A stretch of 29,982 nucleotides of DNA from JBDSRX01 sp047445235 (GCA_047445235.1 JBLGEO010000088.1:1-29982); one strand, 5' to 3'; shown: positions 13,381 through 20,631, numbered from the stretch's first letter. Program-made: numbers and translations. Notes: generated by a model from the letters alone, not told the origin.

Positions 13381-13820
13381 AGTGGAGCCTCCCTTACACA
13401 TTTATCTCCTAGTATTAGTATCAGTGCTTCGGATATATTCTGATTTTGTGCAAGCACCAATACAGCCATACTTTCACCTTGTGATTTTTTCCCACCCTTT
13501 ACCTCGTTCCAATCTACTTTGAACAGCAACGCAGCTTTTGCTTTGACCGTCGCCTTCAATTCATCTTGTGTTGCGCAGTCTTTGCCGAGAAACTGTTGAA
13601 TTGTGGTATGTCGGACGTGTGGGTAAATGGCTTCATAGATAGATGCGCCAATGACTCCAAATACAATGAGACCAACAATAATAACCGCAAGCGCAATGGC
13701 CCTACTAACAATCGGCTCCTTTTTTCCAGATTTTTTTCTTTCTCTCTCTCTTTGTAGCGATACCGTCTGACTTAGCCTCGTATCCCGTTTATTATCTCTA
13801 CTTCCACCACTATAAGTCAT
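13377..13820 (-). CDS. Membrane-anchored unknown protein of the island (first gene of pair)
   Basis: The 147-residue product has a basic, Ser/Arg-rich cytoplasmic N-terminus (residues 1-39, with LQRERERKKSGKK), one membrane helix (~40-62, AIALAVIIVGLIVFGVIGAS) and an outward domain of ~85 residues. The outward domain has two cysteines (Cys82, Cys141) and a pattern TIQQFLGKDCATQDELKATV. Its topology and two-Cys outer domain parallel the coupled downstream gene, suggesting a pair acting together at the membrane. A clear AAAGGAA lies seven bases before the ATG. A large inverted repeat (13847-13915) precedes it. Function unknown. Confidence 0.6.
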   Translation of the reverse strand: MTYSGGSRDNKRDTRLSQTVSLQRERERKKSGKKEPIVSRAIALAVIIVGLIVFGVIGASIYEAIYPHVRHTTIQQFLGKDCATQDELKATVKAKAALLFKVDWNEVKGGKKSQGESMAVLVLAQNQNISEALILILGDKCVREAPL

Positions 13821-13846
13821 GATCGTTCCTTTCTATTTCAATAATT

Positions 13847-13915
13847 TCGAACGAGACATGCAAGAAACAAATATTTCCTTAATAACTTTGGTTATTCCCT
13901 GTATGTCTCGTTCGA
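13847..13915 (-). repeat. 16-bp inverted repeat with nested hairpin in the leader of the island membrane genes
   Basis: TCGAACGAGACATGCA (13847-13862) is inverted at 13900-13915 with one mismatch. Inside, AATAAC-TTTG-GTTATT (13881-13896) forms a second perfect stem. The unit lies ~27 bases before the ATG at 13820 and downstream of the candidate promoter at 13925-13953, so it would be transcribed as a two-storey stem-loop, or act as paired operator sites in DNA. Confidence 0.7.
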
Positions 13916-13924
13916 TTACTATTC

Positions 13925-13953
13925 ATTAAAAACTCAATTAAATAAGTTTTCAA
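13925..13953 (-). promoter_or_regulatory. Candidate promoter for the island membrane-gene pair
   Basis: On the minus strand TTGAAA (13948-13953) and TTTAAT (13925-13930) are 17 bases apart, immediately upstream of the large inverted repeat. Confidence 0.45.
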
Positions 13954-14053
13954 CTACGCCAGATTTTTAAGGTTCCGGATCTTCACAGATCCATCTTACC
14001 TGTAAGCTTATTAAGCATTTCAGATATGGATTTATAGCACAAAAGAATTCACA

Positions 14054-14758
14054 TTACACTCGCCCAGCCTTTGCAAAGGTATAGCCATATACACTAATAA
14101 AACCATATTCTTTTAGAGTCTTTGCACACTCATTTAAAGTACTGCCTGTTGTGAACACATCATCTACAAGTATAATCGGACATTCTTTATTCAGCTTCTT
14201 AGCAATGTTAGTATCAACTTTAAATGCACCTAGTAAATTCTCTCTTCTCTCACTTCCGTTTAACTCTGCCTGTGCATGTAAATCTTTCACTTTTACTAGC
14301 AGCTTTACTACTTCAACACTTTCAATATTAACGAGTTCTTTGCATATTACTTCACTTTGATTAAATCCACGTGCTAGCTTTTTCTTTCTAGACAACGGTA
14401 TTGGTGTAAGAATAGTTAAGTTATTTATATTAGTTATATTGTAAAATTTAATAAATTTTCTCATTAATAATGCGATGAATTCAAAGTTATGATAATTATA
14501 GGAATACTTGCCCTGCATAATCAATTCTTTAATTCCTTCGTTATAACTAGTTACAAAAAAATGTCCATCGAGATAAGTTTCAGATTTACACTCATCGTGA
14601 ATAAAACCTTTTTTTACTTTCGAATTACAAACACAGCAATATGTATTCCAATTAACAAATATTTTATTTCTAATACAGCTAGTACATATGGGCGCTCCTA
14701 CCCTCTTACATAGTAAGCAGTAGCTGGGGAAAAAAGTATCTATAAGGTTAATTTCCAT
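14054..14758 (-). CDS. comF: ComF-family phosphoribosyltransferase
   Basis: The 234-residue protein has the ComF layout. The N-terminal zinc-binding region has CLLC (Cys14, Cys17), CTSC (Cys25, Cys28), then CCVC and a later Cys57. The C-terminal type I phosphoribosyltransferase domain has PIPLSRKKKLARGFNQSEVI and the PRPP-binding loop ILVDDVFTTGSTL near residues 196-208. ComF is needed for DNA uptake in competent bacteria, probably in the cytoplasmic handling of single-stranded DNA. It is divergent from ruvX over a 58-base gap. TATAGT lies only five bases before the ATG on the minus strand, so its mRNA is probably leaderless or nearly so. A weak GGATC/GATCC hairpin at 13977-13992 may terminate it. 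Confidence 0.92.
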   Translation of the reverse strand: MEINLIDTFFPSYCLLCKRVGAPICTSCIRNKIFVNWNTYCCVCNSKVKKGFIHDECKSETYLDGHFFVTSYNEGIKELIMQGKYSYNYHNFEFIALLMRKFIKFYNITNINNLTILTPIPLSRKKKLARGFNQSEVICKELVNIESVEVVKLLVKVKDLHAQAELNGSERRENLLGAFKVDTNIAKKLNKECPIILVDDVFTTGSTLNECAKTLKEYGFISVYGYTFAKAGRV

Positions 14759-14780
14759 AATATACTATATTAGTAATTAG

Positions 14781-14809
14781 TTATAAATCTTAGCATTATG
14801 GGTTAAAAT
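14781..14809 (+). promoter_or_regulatory. ruvX promoter, predicted leaderless
   Basis: TTATAA (14781-14786) and TAAAAT (14804-14809) are 17 bases apart. The -10 ends seven bases before the ATG at 14817, so transcription should begin at or next to the start codon. Confidence 0.5.
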
Positions 14810-14816
14810 TAGAAAT

Positions 14817-15239
14817 ATGAAAATACTATCTATAGATTTTGGTACAAAAAGAGTTGGTCTTGCTCTCTCCGACGAAACGGAGACTTTTGCACATAGAATT
14901 GATCCAATTGAAAATTATATAGACGAGAAAGAATTAATAATTAAGTTAGCTAAAATTATTGAATTCGAAAAAATTAGTGAAGTTTTAGTTGGCCTTCCAT
15001 TGGGAGTAGACGAAAAAGAAACAGAGATGTCAAAAAAGATTAGTTCTTTTGTACAATCGCTTAGAAGCATTATAAATTCGAGCGTGAAAACTGTTAACGA
15101 AACTTATACAACCAAGATGGCATATTCTAATTTAGGAAGAGCGAAGGGTAAGAAATCAATCGATAGTGAGTCGGCACGTATACTACTCCAAGAGTACTTG
15201 GATGATAAAAAATTAAAATTGAAAGAAAATAATAAATAA
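14817..15239 (+). CDS. ruvX: RuvX/YqgF-family nuclease (pre-16S rRNA or Holliday junction)
   Basis: The 140 residues match the YqgF family: DFGTKRVGLALSD (residues 7-19, with the first catalytic Asp), VLVGLPLG (~57-64), NETYTT where most members have DER-x-T, and DSESARILLQEYLD carrying the final Asp. YqgF family members process the 5' end of 16S rRNA in E. coli and cut branched DNA elsewhere. The catalytic carboxylates are retained even though the middle motif is NE rather than DE. The C-terminus is Lys/Glu-rich. It is followed after 25 bases by mltG on the same strand. No Shine-Dalgarno site is present. Confidence 0.9.
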   Translation: MKILSIDFGTKRVGLALSDETETFAHRIDPIENYIDEKELIIKLAKIIEFEKISEVLVGLPLGVDEKETEMSKKISSFVQSLRSIINSSVKTVNETYTTKMAYSNLGRAKGKKSIDSESARILLQEYLDDKKLKLKENNK

Positions 15240-15264
15240 TCTTTAACTAATTTAGCTATATTTT

Positions 15265-16356
15265 ATGGAAAGCAAAATAAAAAAAACTCAGTCAAGATAT
15301 AAAAGTTGTTTCGTTCTTATTGTTGGATTAATTTTAATTATAGTAGCTGGTGGTTTTGTAGCACTAAATACTTACAATAATGCAATTTACTCTCCTAACT
15401 CTACTTCCACAGATACAGTAATATTTAAAGTTGAAGATGGAGACACTCTAAGCTCAGTTTCGAAAACTCTTGAGCAGAAAGGATTAATTAAGAATTCGGA
15501 AATCCTTAAACTATACCTTAAGATTAATAATATAGACCCTAAGATTAAGGTAGGTACATACTCTATTCCAAAAGATAAATCTGCCTTAGAGATTATTACG
15601 ATACTAGAAGATGGAGTATTAAAGCCAGGCATTAGAGTCACTCTTAAAGAAGGACTACGACACGAGCAAATTGCAACGCTAGTTGCTTCAGCACTAGGAA
15701 CGGATGCGAAGTTTACAGAAACTGAGTTTAATAGTATTTCCGATACACCAGACCTATTTGTGTTTAAGACTGATGTTGCAGAATTTTTAACTCAATACAA
15801 ACCAACTGGAGTATCACTCGAAGGATTCCTCTACCCAGATACTTACGAATTCTCTACTGATCAAAGCACTCAGCAAATTGTAGAAGTTATGATTGAGAAC
15901 TTTATTAATAAAGTTAACGCAAATCTCACTTTAAATAACTTAAATCTAAAACAAAGCAATGTCACTACTCTTTACCAAGGTCTTACTCTTGCATCTATAA
16001 TAGAGAAAGAAGCCAGCAAAACAGACGATAGAGCGGAAATTGCGGGTATTTTTCACAATAGAATTGAGAATGGAATGCTCTTACAATCGGACGCTACGGT
16101 TAACTATATAACTGGCAAAAACGACCCTGGAGTTAATGCGGACGACGTACAGATAGATTCACCTTACAACACATATAAATATGTGGGTTTGCCACCTACT
16201 CCAATAGATAATCCTAGGATTGAATCTATTGTTGCAGCGCTATATCCAAACAAAACCATCTATTTCTACTTTTTCCATACAGACGACGGTCAAACTTACT
16301 TCTCCGAAACTTTCGAAGAACACCAGCAAAAAGCGTGCCAATATAGAGGATGTTAG
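15265..16356 (+). CDS. mltG: Endolytic murein transglycosylase MltG
   Basis: The 363-residue protein has an N-terminal membrane anchor (CFVLIVGLILIIVAGGFVAL, ~15-34), a LysM-like stretch (VEDGDTLSSVSKTLEQKGLI) and the YceG/MltG catalytic domain. The catalytic Glu lies in LASIIEKEA (~residue 248). Downstream come the family motifs FHNRIENGMLLQSDATVNY and SPYNTYKYVGLPPTPIDNP. MltG cuts nascent glycan strands outside the membrane and sets their length. The ruvX-mltG pairing is common in bacteria. Length is normal. The ATG is preceded by TATATTTT and no Shine-Dalgarno site. Confidence 0.95.
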   Translation: MESKIKKTQSRYKSCFVLIVGLILIIVAGGFVALNTYNNAIYSPNSTSTDTVIFKVEDGDTLSSVSKTLEQKGLIKNSEILKLYLKINNIDPKIKVGTYSIPKDKSALEIITILEDGVLKPGIRVTLKEGLRHEQIATLVASALGTDAKFTETEFNSISDTPDLFVFKTDVAEFLTQYKPTGVSLEGFLYPDTYEFSTDQSTQQIVEVMIENFINKVNANLTLNNLNLKQSNVTTLYQGLTLASIIEKEASKTDDRAEIAGIFHNRIENGMLLQSDATVNYITGKNDPGVNADDVQIDSPYNTYKYVGLPPTPIDNPRIESIVAALYPNKTIYFYFFHTDDGQTYFSETFEEHQQKACQYRGC

Positions 16357-16366
16357 TGTAGAATAT

Positions 16367-16386
16367 ATCTGAAATTAGTTTCAGAT
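16367..16386 (+). other. Perfect hairpin directly before the 16388 start codon
   Basis: ATCTGAAA - TTAG - TTTCAGAT is a perfect 8-bp stem with a 4-base loop, ending one base before the ATG. It lies between the mltG stop and the next gene, so it would sit over any ribosome entry site in a read-through transcript. No T-run follows. Confidence 0.7.
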
Positions 16387-16387
16387 T

Positions 16388-16753
16388 ATGCATAATTTAA
16401 ACCCAAAAGACCTTCCAGAATTGAAGGTAGTAGATATAACTCTTTCTAGAGCAGTAGTAATATTTGCCACTATTGCTATATTCTTTGTACTACCAGTCAT
16501 TGGCATTAGTTATTTACAGTCTCATCCTGTAGACCTATTTCCTGCTCAAACTCAAACTGAGACTACTGCAGTCCAAGCAACTCCAGAACCACAAGTTGCT
16601 GGTGCGAGTACAGAAGCCTCTCCCTCTACTAATGTATTAGGGATAGATATGGGTTCGGAGCAAGGATTATTACTTACAATTGGAGTAATACTAGTAGGAA
16701 TATCCCTTGTGATAGTTATGTTTCTTGCTGTAGAGAACGCAAAGAAACGTTAA
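16388..16753 (+). CDS. Small two-helix membrane protein with Thr/Pro-rich loop
   Basis: The 121-residue protein has a first membrane helix at ~20-43 (RAVVIFATIAIFFVLPVIGI), an external loop of ~45 residues rich in Thr, Ala, Pro and Gln (TQTETTAVQATPEPQVAGA), and a second helix at ~95-116 (LLTIGVILVGISLVIVMFLAV). It ends in the cytoplasm with ENAKKR. No family recognised. The last codons recur in degenerate form at 17455-17502. The stop codon overlaps that of the convergent gene (TTAA at 16750-16753). A hairpin abuts the start codon. Confidence 0.65.
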   Translation: MHNLNPKDLPELKVVDITLSRAVVIFATIAIFFVLPVIGISYLQSHPVDLFPAQTQTETTAVQATPEPQVAGASTEASPSTNVLGIDMGSEQGLLLTIGVILVGISLVIVMFLAVENAKKR

Positions 16754-17397
16754 AATTCGGCGCTAGGATCGTAGATTGGACTGGCACTTTCTCCAGTGTT
16801 TAAGTCTAAAGTTATTCCAATAGAACCTTCTAGCATTTGACCCAGTTCAAACGTACCCATGATTTCTTGATAATTTCCCTGCTTAACTTCAACATTTACA
16901 TCCTGTGTTCTACCATCAGCGAAGTAGATTTTGACATGTCCGGTAAACTTTCTTCGCAGCTCTCTAAAATAAGCCGGTGAATTGGGTAAAAGCAGACCTA
17001 GAATAGGTCTCTCGCTTGGAACATCTGGTCTTTTTATCAGACTAATTGGAATTTTTATTTCATTCACTGATTTTATTTTATCTCTCAAGTGAATATCTAC
17101 ATCGAAAGTAGTTGGCATTTCCACTCCCTTCCATTTTTTATGAACTAAATCCGTTCTCCAGTAATTACAACTGAGGTCAGTTTTTTTTGAGAAAATGGTA
17201 TATACTTTTCTATGAAACTCTTCCTCATCCTCTGCTTCTGCCTTTGCTATTTCAGAATCACGACTGTCTCTGGCATGAATTAGCCTTATGAAATTGTCTC
17301 TTTCCCCTTTTAACTTGTAAAATAAACTCTCTACAGACTCATATGGGATCCTATAAAAACTTATCTGTTGTGGTTGATTAAACTGTCCTCCGTTCAT
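16750..17397 (-). CDS. Unknown soluble protein, 215 residues
   Basis: No family recognised. The N-terminal part (residues ~18-75) is helical and charged (ESLFYKLKGERDNFIRLIHARDSRDSE, AEAEDEEEFHRKVYTIF). The rest looks beta-rich (FDVDIHLRDKIKSVNEIKIPI, GHVKIYFADGRTQDVNVEV, GSIGITLDLNTGE), like a small beta-sandwich. No signal peptide or membrane helix is seen. Transcription should come from the strong promoter at 17425-17453. The stop overlaps that of the convergent membrane-protein gene. The gene next upstream on the same strand (17499-18230) has its own promoter but could read through. Confidence 0.6.
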   Translation of the reverse strand: MNGGQFNQPQQISFYRIPYESVESLFYKLKGERDNFIRLIHARDSRDSEIAKAEAEDEEEFHRKVYTIFSKKTDLSCNYWRTDLVHKKWKGVEMPTTFDVDIHLRDKIKSVNEIKIPISLIKRPDVPSERPILGLLLPNSPAYFRELRRKFTGHVKIYFADGRTQDVNVEVKQGNYQEIMGTFELGQMLEGSIGITLDLNTGESASPIYDPSAEF

Positions 17398-17424
17398 TTT
17401 CTTATATTAATTTACTAATATAGA

Positions 17425-17453
17425 ATTATAGCAGGAGAATGTTGTTTCGTCAA
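17425..17453 (-). promoter_or_regulatory. Promoter for the 16750-17397 gene
   Basis: On the minus strand TTGACG (17448-17453) and a perfect TATAAT (17425-17430) are 17 bases apart, and TGC before the -10 makes it an extended -10. One of the best sigma-70-type promoters in the window. Confidence 0.8.
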
Positions 17454-17454
17454 T

Positions 17455-17502
17455 ATGGAAAGGGTTATCCGTGATTCTATTGAGAATGCAAAGAAGCGTT
17501 AA
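17455..17502 (+). pseudogene. Remnant copy of the 3' end of the 16388-16753 gene
   Basis: A 15-codon frame reads MERVIRDSIENAKKR then TAA. Its last 21 bases match 19 of 21 bases at the end of the small membrane-protein gene, which ends VMFLAVENAKKR, and both copies place their TAA over the stop of a convergent gene. It looks like the tail of a decayed tandem paralogue. Chance similarity of a short tail cannot be excluded. Confidence 0.4.
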
Positions 17503-18230
17503 CCTTCTTTTGGTTTAGTTACTTCTAGCTGCCTTCTTGGAGCTTCTATATGCCCTACAATGGAGTTTGCCTGAGACAATAACATCCTTCCAAATGCAGC
17601 AAACAAAGAGTCATCCAATCTAGTTAAATACAGTGCTGCTCTAGCAAAAAGCTGTATGTTTTCTGGTTTTTGCAGGTAAATTTCTGGTAATTGATCTAAT
17701 CCCGGTGCAAACATCTGTACTTGATCTGCGAAAGATTTGGTCTCTACTACTACTTCATTTCCAGGGTCGGTAATCTGTAAGTTCATTTGTATCCCTAACT
17801 CCTGTCCATAAGCATTAATGTAGTATTGCATAATTCTTCTCTTCTCAAAGTCAAAAGAACCTTCAGTATCTTGCATATCGAGAAGAAAATTCGAATAAAT
17901 AGTCTTAAGTTCTGCTTCTAAGAATGGATACTTTTCGTAATTAAATAAAGTCGATTTAATAAGCTTTATTTGTTCGTGAATCTTCATAAGCAGATAGAGC
18001 CTATTACCCCTATCCATATTAAGATTAAAAGTGGAGTCTTCTTTGTTTTGTACTGCAGTATTAAGCAAAATCTTCATACTTAGCTCAGCTCGTTTAGATG
18101 GATCAAATTCTTGTGTTTTTTCGTCTGGACTTCCTGCAGTATCGAGTCCCTTCCATTCTCTTGTAGGTCTAGTTATAACATCTGGGTCGTCTTCAATAAT
18201 ATCTGACCGCTCTCTATATACTGCTACCAT
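17499..18230 (-). CDS. Unknown soluble protein, 243 residues
   Basis: No family recognised. The N-terminal ~45 residues are polar and probably disordered (SDIIEDDPDVITRPTREW, SPDEKTQEF). The remainder looks all-helical (AELSMKILLNTAVQNKED, RLYLLMKIHEQIKLIKSTLF, ELKTIYSNFLLDMQD, EKRRIMQYYINAYGQEL). The last 15 residues are polar. No cysteines and no membrane helices are seen. The gene has its own TTGACA-17-TAAAAT promoter, divergent from umuD. The start ATG follows AAACAA with no Shine-Dalgarno site. Confidence 0.6.
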   Translation of the reverse strand: MVAVYRERSDIIEDDPDVITRPTREWKGLDTAGSPDEKTQEFDPSKRAELSMKILLNTAVQNKEDSTFNLNMDRGNRLYLLMKIHEQIKLIKSTLFNYEKYPFLEAELKTIYSNFLLDMQDTEGSFDFEKRRIMQYYINAYGQELGIQMNLQITDPGNEVVVETKSFADQVQMFAPGLDQLPEIYLQKPENIQLFARAALYLTRLDDSLFAAFGRMLLSQANSIVGHIEAPRRQLEVTKPKEG

Positions 18231-18260
18231 TTGTTTAAATTTAAAAATCTATAATAGTTC

Positions 18261-18289
18261 ATTTTATATGGCGACAAATCCTATGTCAA
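18261..18289 (-). promoter_or_regulatory. Promoter for the 17499-18230 gene
   Basis: On the minus strand a perfect TTGACA (18284-18289) and TAAAAT (18261-18266) are 17 bases apart, about 31 bases before the ATG at 18230. Confidence 0.75.
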
Positions 18290-18321
18290 CAGTTTTAGGA
18301 GTCAAAGTTAAAATTACATTC

Positions 18322-18330
18322 TGCTATAAT
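18322..18330 (+). promoter_or_regulatory. umuD promoter, extended -10, predicted leaderless
   Basis: TGCTATAAT (TGC at 18322-18324, TATAAT at 18325-18330) lies exactly seven bases before the umuD ATG, with no good -35. The transcript should begin at the AUG. The sequence TCTGCTATAAT closely matches TCTGCTAAAAT before umuC. Confidence 0.7.
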
Positions 18331-18337
18331 ACTGAAT

Positions 18338-18760
18338 ATGAAGATCACATCTATACATCCAATAAAAAAATCAAAAGTAGCTTTACCTATTTATTTAGAA
18401 TCTATTAAGGCAGGCTTCCCTTCTCCAGCTGATGACTTTATTGATAAGAAGTTAGACCTAAACGACTTGTTAATTAAACATCCCGTTGCTACATTCTTTG
18501 TAAGGGTTGCGGGAGATTCTATGATTGGTGCTGGTATTCACTCAGGAGATATATTAGTTGTAGATCGAGCCTTGGAGGCCGTAAACAACAACATTGTAGT
18601 CGCAGTGATAAATGGGGAGTTAACAGTTAAAAGACTTCGGACAACGAAGGGTAAAGTAGTTTTAATGCCGGAAAATACAAACTACAAACCGATTGAAATT
18701 AAAGAGGATGATAACTTCTCTATTTGGGGGGTTGTTACAACTGTAATACACAGGGTTTAA
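18338..18760 (+). CDS. umuD: UmuD, self-cleaving subunit of the mutagenic polymerase V
   Basis: The 140-residue protein is a full-length UmuD (S24/LexA-type peptidase). The self-cleavage site is Ala25-Gly26 in SIKAGFPSPADD, the counterpart of Cys24-Gly25 in E. coli. The nucleophile Ser61 lies in AGDSM and the general base Lys98 in ELTVKRL. It has the FPSPA and LNDLLIKHP motifs of UmuD and no DNA-binding domain, so it is not LexA. Cleaved UmuD' joins UmuC for translesion synthesis. Unusually, umuC is not adjacent: it lies 4.3 kb away on the other strand. The mRNA is predicted leaderless. The gene's 3' end overlaps the next convergent gene by 4 bases. Confidence 0.93.
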   Translation: MKITSIHPIKKSKVALPIYLESIKAGFPSPADDFIDKKLDLNDLLIKHPVATFFVRVAGDSMIGAGIHSGDILVVDRALEAVNNNIVVAVINGELTVKRLRTTKGKVVLMPENTNYKPIEIKEDDNFSIWGVVTTVIHRV

Positions 18761-19116
18761 CTTTCAACAGTAATCTTTAACATTTTGTAAATATTTTTAA
18801 TCTTTTTATTATAATCAGTACCGTTCTTTAACCCTAGGATTACACTGTGTAAATGACAATGGAATCTCTGATCATGGACGTTTATAATCTCACCGAACTC
18901 AATATCACCAATCTCAAGACGCATCTCTCCAGTCAATCTATCCAGTCTTATTCTTATTTGCGGATTCCCATTGTTATTGATTGAAATAATTCGCTCCTTA
19001 TTATCAAACCAAGTGAAGCCTAGTTCGAACAAAGTATTTACAAACCTATCGATGTGAAGCAAATTGCTTGTATGGGGTATACTATTAAAGACTTCTGGTC
19101 TTATAAAATTAGGCAT
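18757..19116 (-). CDS. Small unknown protein, 119 residues
   Basis: No family recognised. The first half is mixed (FIRPEVFNSIPHTSNLLHIDRFVNTLFELGFTWF). A beta-rich middle follows (ERIISINNNGNPQIRIRLDRL, EMRLEIGDIEFGEIINV), then a histidine-containing segment (HDQRFHCHLHSVI) that could bind metal but has no known signature, and a basic helical tail. No membrane helix. The 3' end overlaps umuD by 4 bases on the opposite strand. No Shine-Dalgarno site. Confidence 0.55.
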   Translation of the reverse strand: MPNFIRPEVFNSIPHTSNLLHIDRFVNTLFELGFTWFDNKERIISINNNGNPQIRIRLDRLTGEMRLEIGDIEFGEIINVHDQRFHCHLHSVILGLKNGTDYNKKIKNIYKMLKITVES

Positions 19117-19160
19117 TAGATACTGTTTACATTTATTAGTAACAGGATTTTAACAGAACA

Positions 19161-19184
19161 GAAAGATATTTTTAACTATCTTTC
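19161..19184 (-). terminator. Weak hairpin at the end of the AI-2E operon
   Basis: On the minus strand GAAAGATA and TATCTTTC form a perfect 8-bp stem around GTTAAAAA, and the first arm is the last codons of the 19176-19424 gene. It lacks a strong T-run, so the terminator call is tentative. Confidence 0.35.
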
Positions 19185-19424
19185 AAGTTCTTGAAGTTTT
19201 TGCTGAATATAAGGTTCCTGCCAGCTGTTTAATGCAGTCTGAAGATCTACCTTAGCTTTCTCTTTATCCCCCTCCTGGAGGTCTTTAATCGCTAAATTAT
19301 AGTATGTTCTAGCCTGTGTTTTGGGAACTCCAATTGTATAGAAGTAAAGCATATATGCTCCAGCAGAAATTCCAGCTACGATGGCTACAATAACAGAAGT
19401 TTTAAGGAATCTTTTAGCTCTCAT
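19176..19424 (-). CDS. Membrane-anchored TPR-like small protein
   Basis: The 82-residue protein has a basic N-terminus, one membrane helix (SVIVAIVAGISAGAYMLYFY, ~10-29) and a helical pair resembling a single TPR unit (RTYYNLAIKDLQEGDKEKAK, VDLQTALNSW). It begins inside the 3' end of the AI-2E-type transporter gene (11-base overlap), so the two are translated together. Function unknown; a small partner of the transporter is an inference from overlap only. Confidence 0.6.
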   Translation of the reverse strand: MRAKRFLKTSVIVAIVAGISAGAYMLYFYTIGVPKTQARTYYNLAIKDLQEGDKEKAKVDLQTALNSWQEPYIQQKLQELER

Positions 19425-20508
19425 CGCTCTCCGAGTTACCTAGATAGTTAGTCTTATAGATGTCTAGAAGTGTTACAAAAAGCACTACTACCAATGGTCC
19501 ATAAAGGATTCCAAAGAATCCGAACAGTCCAATTCCACCGATTACACTTAAGATTGTTATCAATGGGTGAATATTAACTTGTCCCTTAATTAACTTTGGT
19601 CTTAAGAAAGAATCTACAACGTTTATTATTATTGCACTGTAAATAATTAAGAATATTCCAGCTAAAACATTTCCTGGTGTTTGATTTACAATGCCTTGGA
19701 CAATCATTATTATTCCAACAGGTGCCCAAACTAATCCGGATCCAATTGGTATTACAGATAATATCAACATTATTATCCAAAGCAATACTGGAGCTCCTAC
19801 TCCCATAAAGATCATTGGGATTATTACCGCAGTCGCTTGTGCAATAGCTACAACAAATGTTCCATTGATAGTACCTTTAAGAGTATTAATAAACTTACTG
19901 TAGATTAAATCGTCATATTTAGAATCTAATGGTGAGAATCTGGCAAATATACTTGGAAGATTTTCGTATGCTGGGAACATGTAGATTAAACATAGGATTA
20001 GAATGAATATTGCGAATATTAATCCTCCTCCAAAACTAATTATGTCTCTAAGGATTGGAAGTATTTGGTTAACAACAGTATTCGATTGATTAATATTAGC
20101 GATAACTGTTTGTAGGTCTATCTTAGACAAGTTTGATGTTAAGTTATTAATAGCTAACACTGCTTGATCAATTGAGTCTTTAAATCCTCTCAATCCTTCA
20201 AGATTGTCTAGAATTTTTGTTGTACTAATTACATTTTGAATCTCGTTTATTGTTAAAGTGACAATTAATGCTATTGGGACAACGATTAGAACAATTACTA
20301 GGATTATAGAAAGTGATGTTGCCAATCCATTGCTTTTAGTATGTTTTTTAATGAATGCATATACTGGATGGAAGAGCTGAACTAAGATTAAACTTAGTAT
20401 TACGATGTTTATATAAGGTGAAAAAACGTTTATGGTTAAGACAGTAATCACTATTAGAATAAGCAGAAGCATTAAATCTTTAGCTCTTAAGTTACTAATT
20501 AGCTTCAT
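19414..20508 (-). CDS. AI-2E-family transporter (PF01594-type)
   Basis: I start at the ATG at 20508 (364 residues, MKLISNLRAKDLML). The frame is open to 20631, but that adds ~41 residues beside the tRNA and its promoter, and 364 residues fits the family. The protein has about eight membrane helices with the family layout: an N-terminal pair, a long helical extracytoplasmic stretch (NLEGLRGFKDSIDQAV...TVIANINQSN), then a C-terminal helix group with GAPVLLWIIMLILSVIPIGSGLVWAPVGI and a terminal GIGLFGFFGILYGPLVVVLF. Members export autoinducer-2, or work as Na+/H+ antiporters, or are uncharacterised; the substrate here is unknown. It overlaps the downstream TPR-like gene. Confidence 0.9.
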   Translation of the reverse strand: MKLISNLRAKDLMLLLILIVITVLTINVFSPYINIVILSLILVQLFHPVYAFIKKHTKSNGLATSLSIILVIVLIVVPIALIVTLTINEIQNVISTTKILDNLEGLRGFKDSIDQAVLAINNLTSNLSKIDLQTVIANINQSNTVVNQILPILRDIISFGGGLIFAIFILILCLIYMFPAYENLPSIFARFSPLDSKYDDLIYSKFINTLKGTINGTFVVAIAQATAVIIPMIFMGVGAPVLLWIIMLILSVIPIGSGLVWAPVGIIMIVQGIVNQTPGNVLAGIFLIIYSAIIINVVDSFLRPKLIKGQVNIHPLITILSVIGGIGLFGFFGILYGPLVVVLFVTLLDIYKTNYLGNSESDES

Positions 20509-20593
20509 ATTGTGAGGGATGTAAGAATTGAAAATACTAAATAAGCATAGCATTTTACGAATAATTATTACAAGAAATAACTGCTCTACTAGC

Positions 20594-20621
20594 TTGAAAT
20601 TTTGCGTTCTATTGGTATAAT
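20594..20621 (+). promoter_or_regulatory. tRNA-Asn promoter
   Basis: TTGAAA (20594-20599) and a perfect TATAAT (20616-20621) are 16 bases apart. The -10 ends 10 bases before the tRNA, so there is almost no 5' leader. Confidence 0.75.
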
Positions 20622-20631
20622 CAACACGCAT

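Noticed and set aside
11300..13953. Classical integration of an element at the 3' end of ssrA
   Set aside because: The unusual island lies on the 5' side of ssrA, no integrase is present, and no second copy of the ssrA 3' end was found.
18231..18337. LexA box upstream of umuD
   Set aside because: No convincing Gram-positive (CGAAC...GTTCG-type) or E. coli-type (CTG...CAG) SOS box could be seen.
19586..19780. Minus-strand frame with Cys/Asn-rich product in the AI-2E transporter gene
   Set aside because: Same-strand, out-of-frame shadow of a well-supported transporter gene.
20509..20631. 41-residue N-terminal extension of the AI-2E transporter
   Set aside because: It would run up to the tRNA-Asn gene and through its promoter; the ATG at 20508 gives the usual family length.
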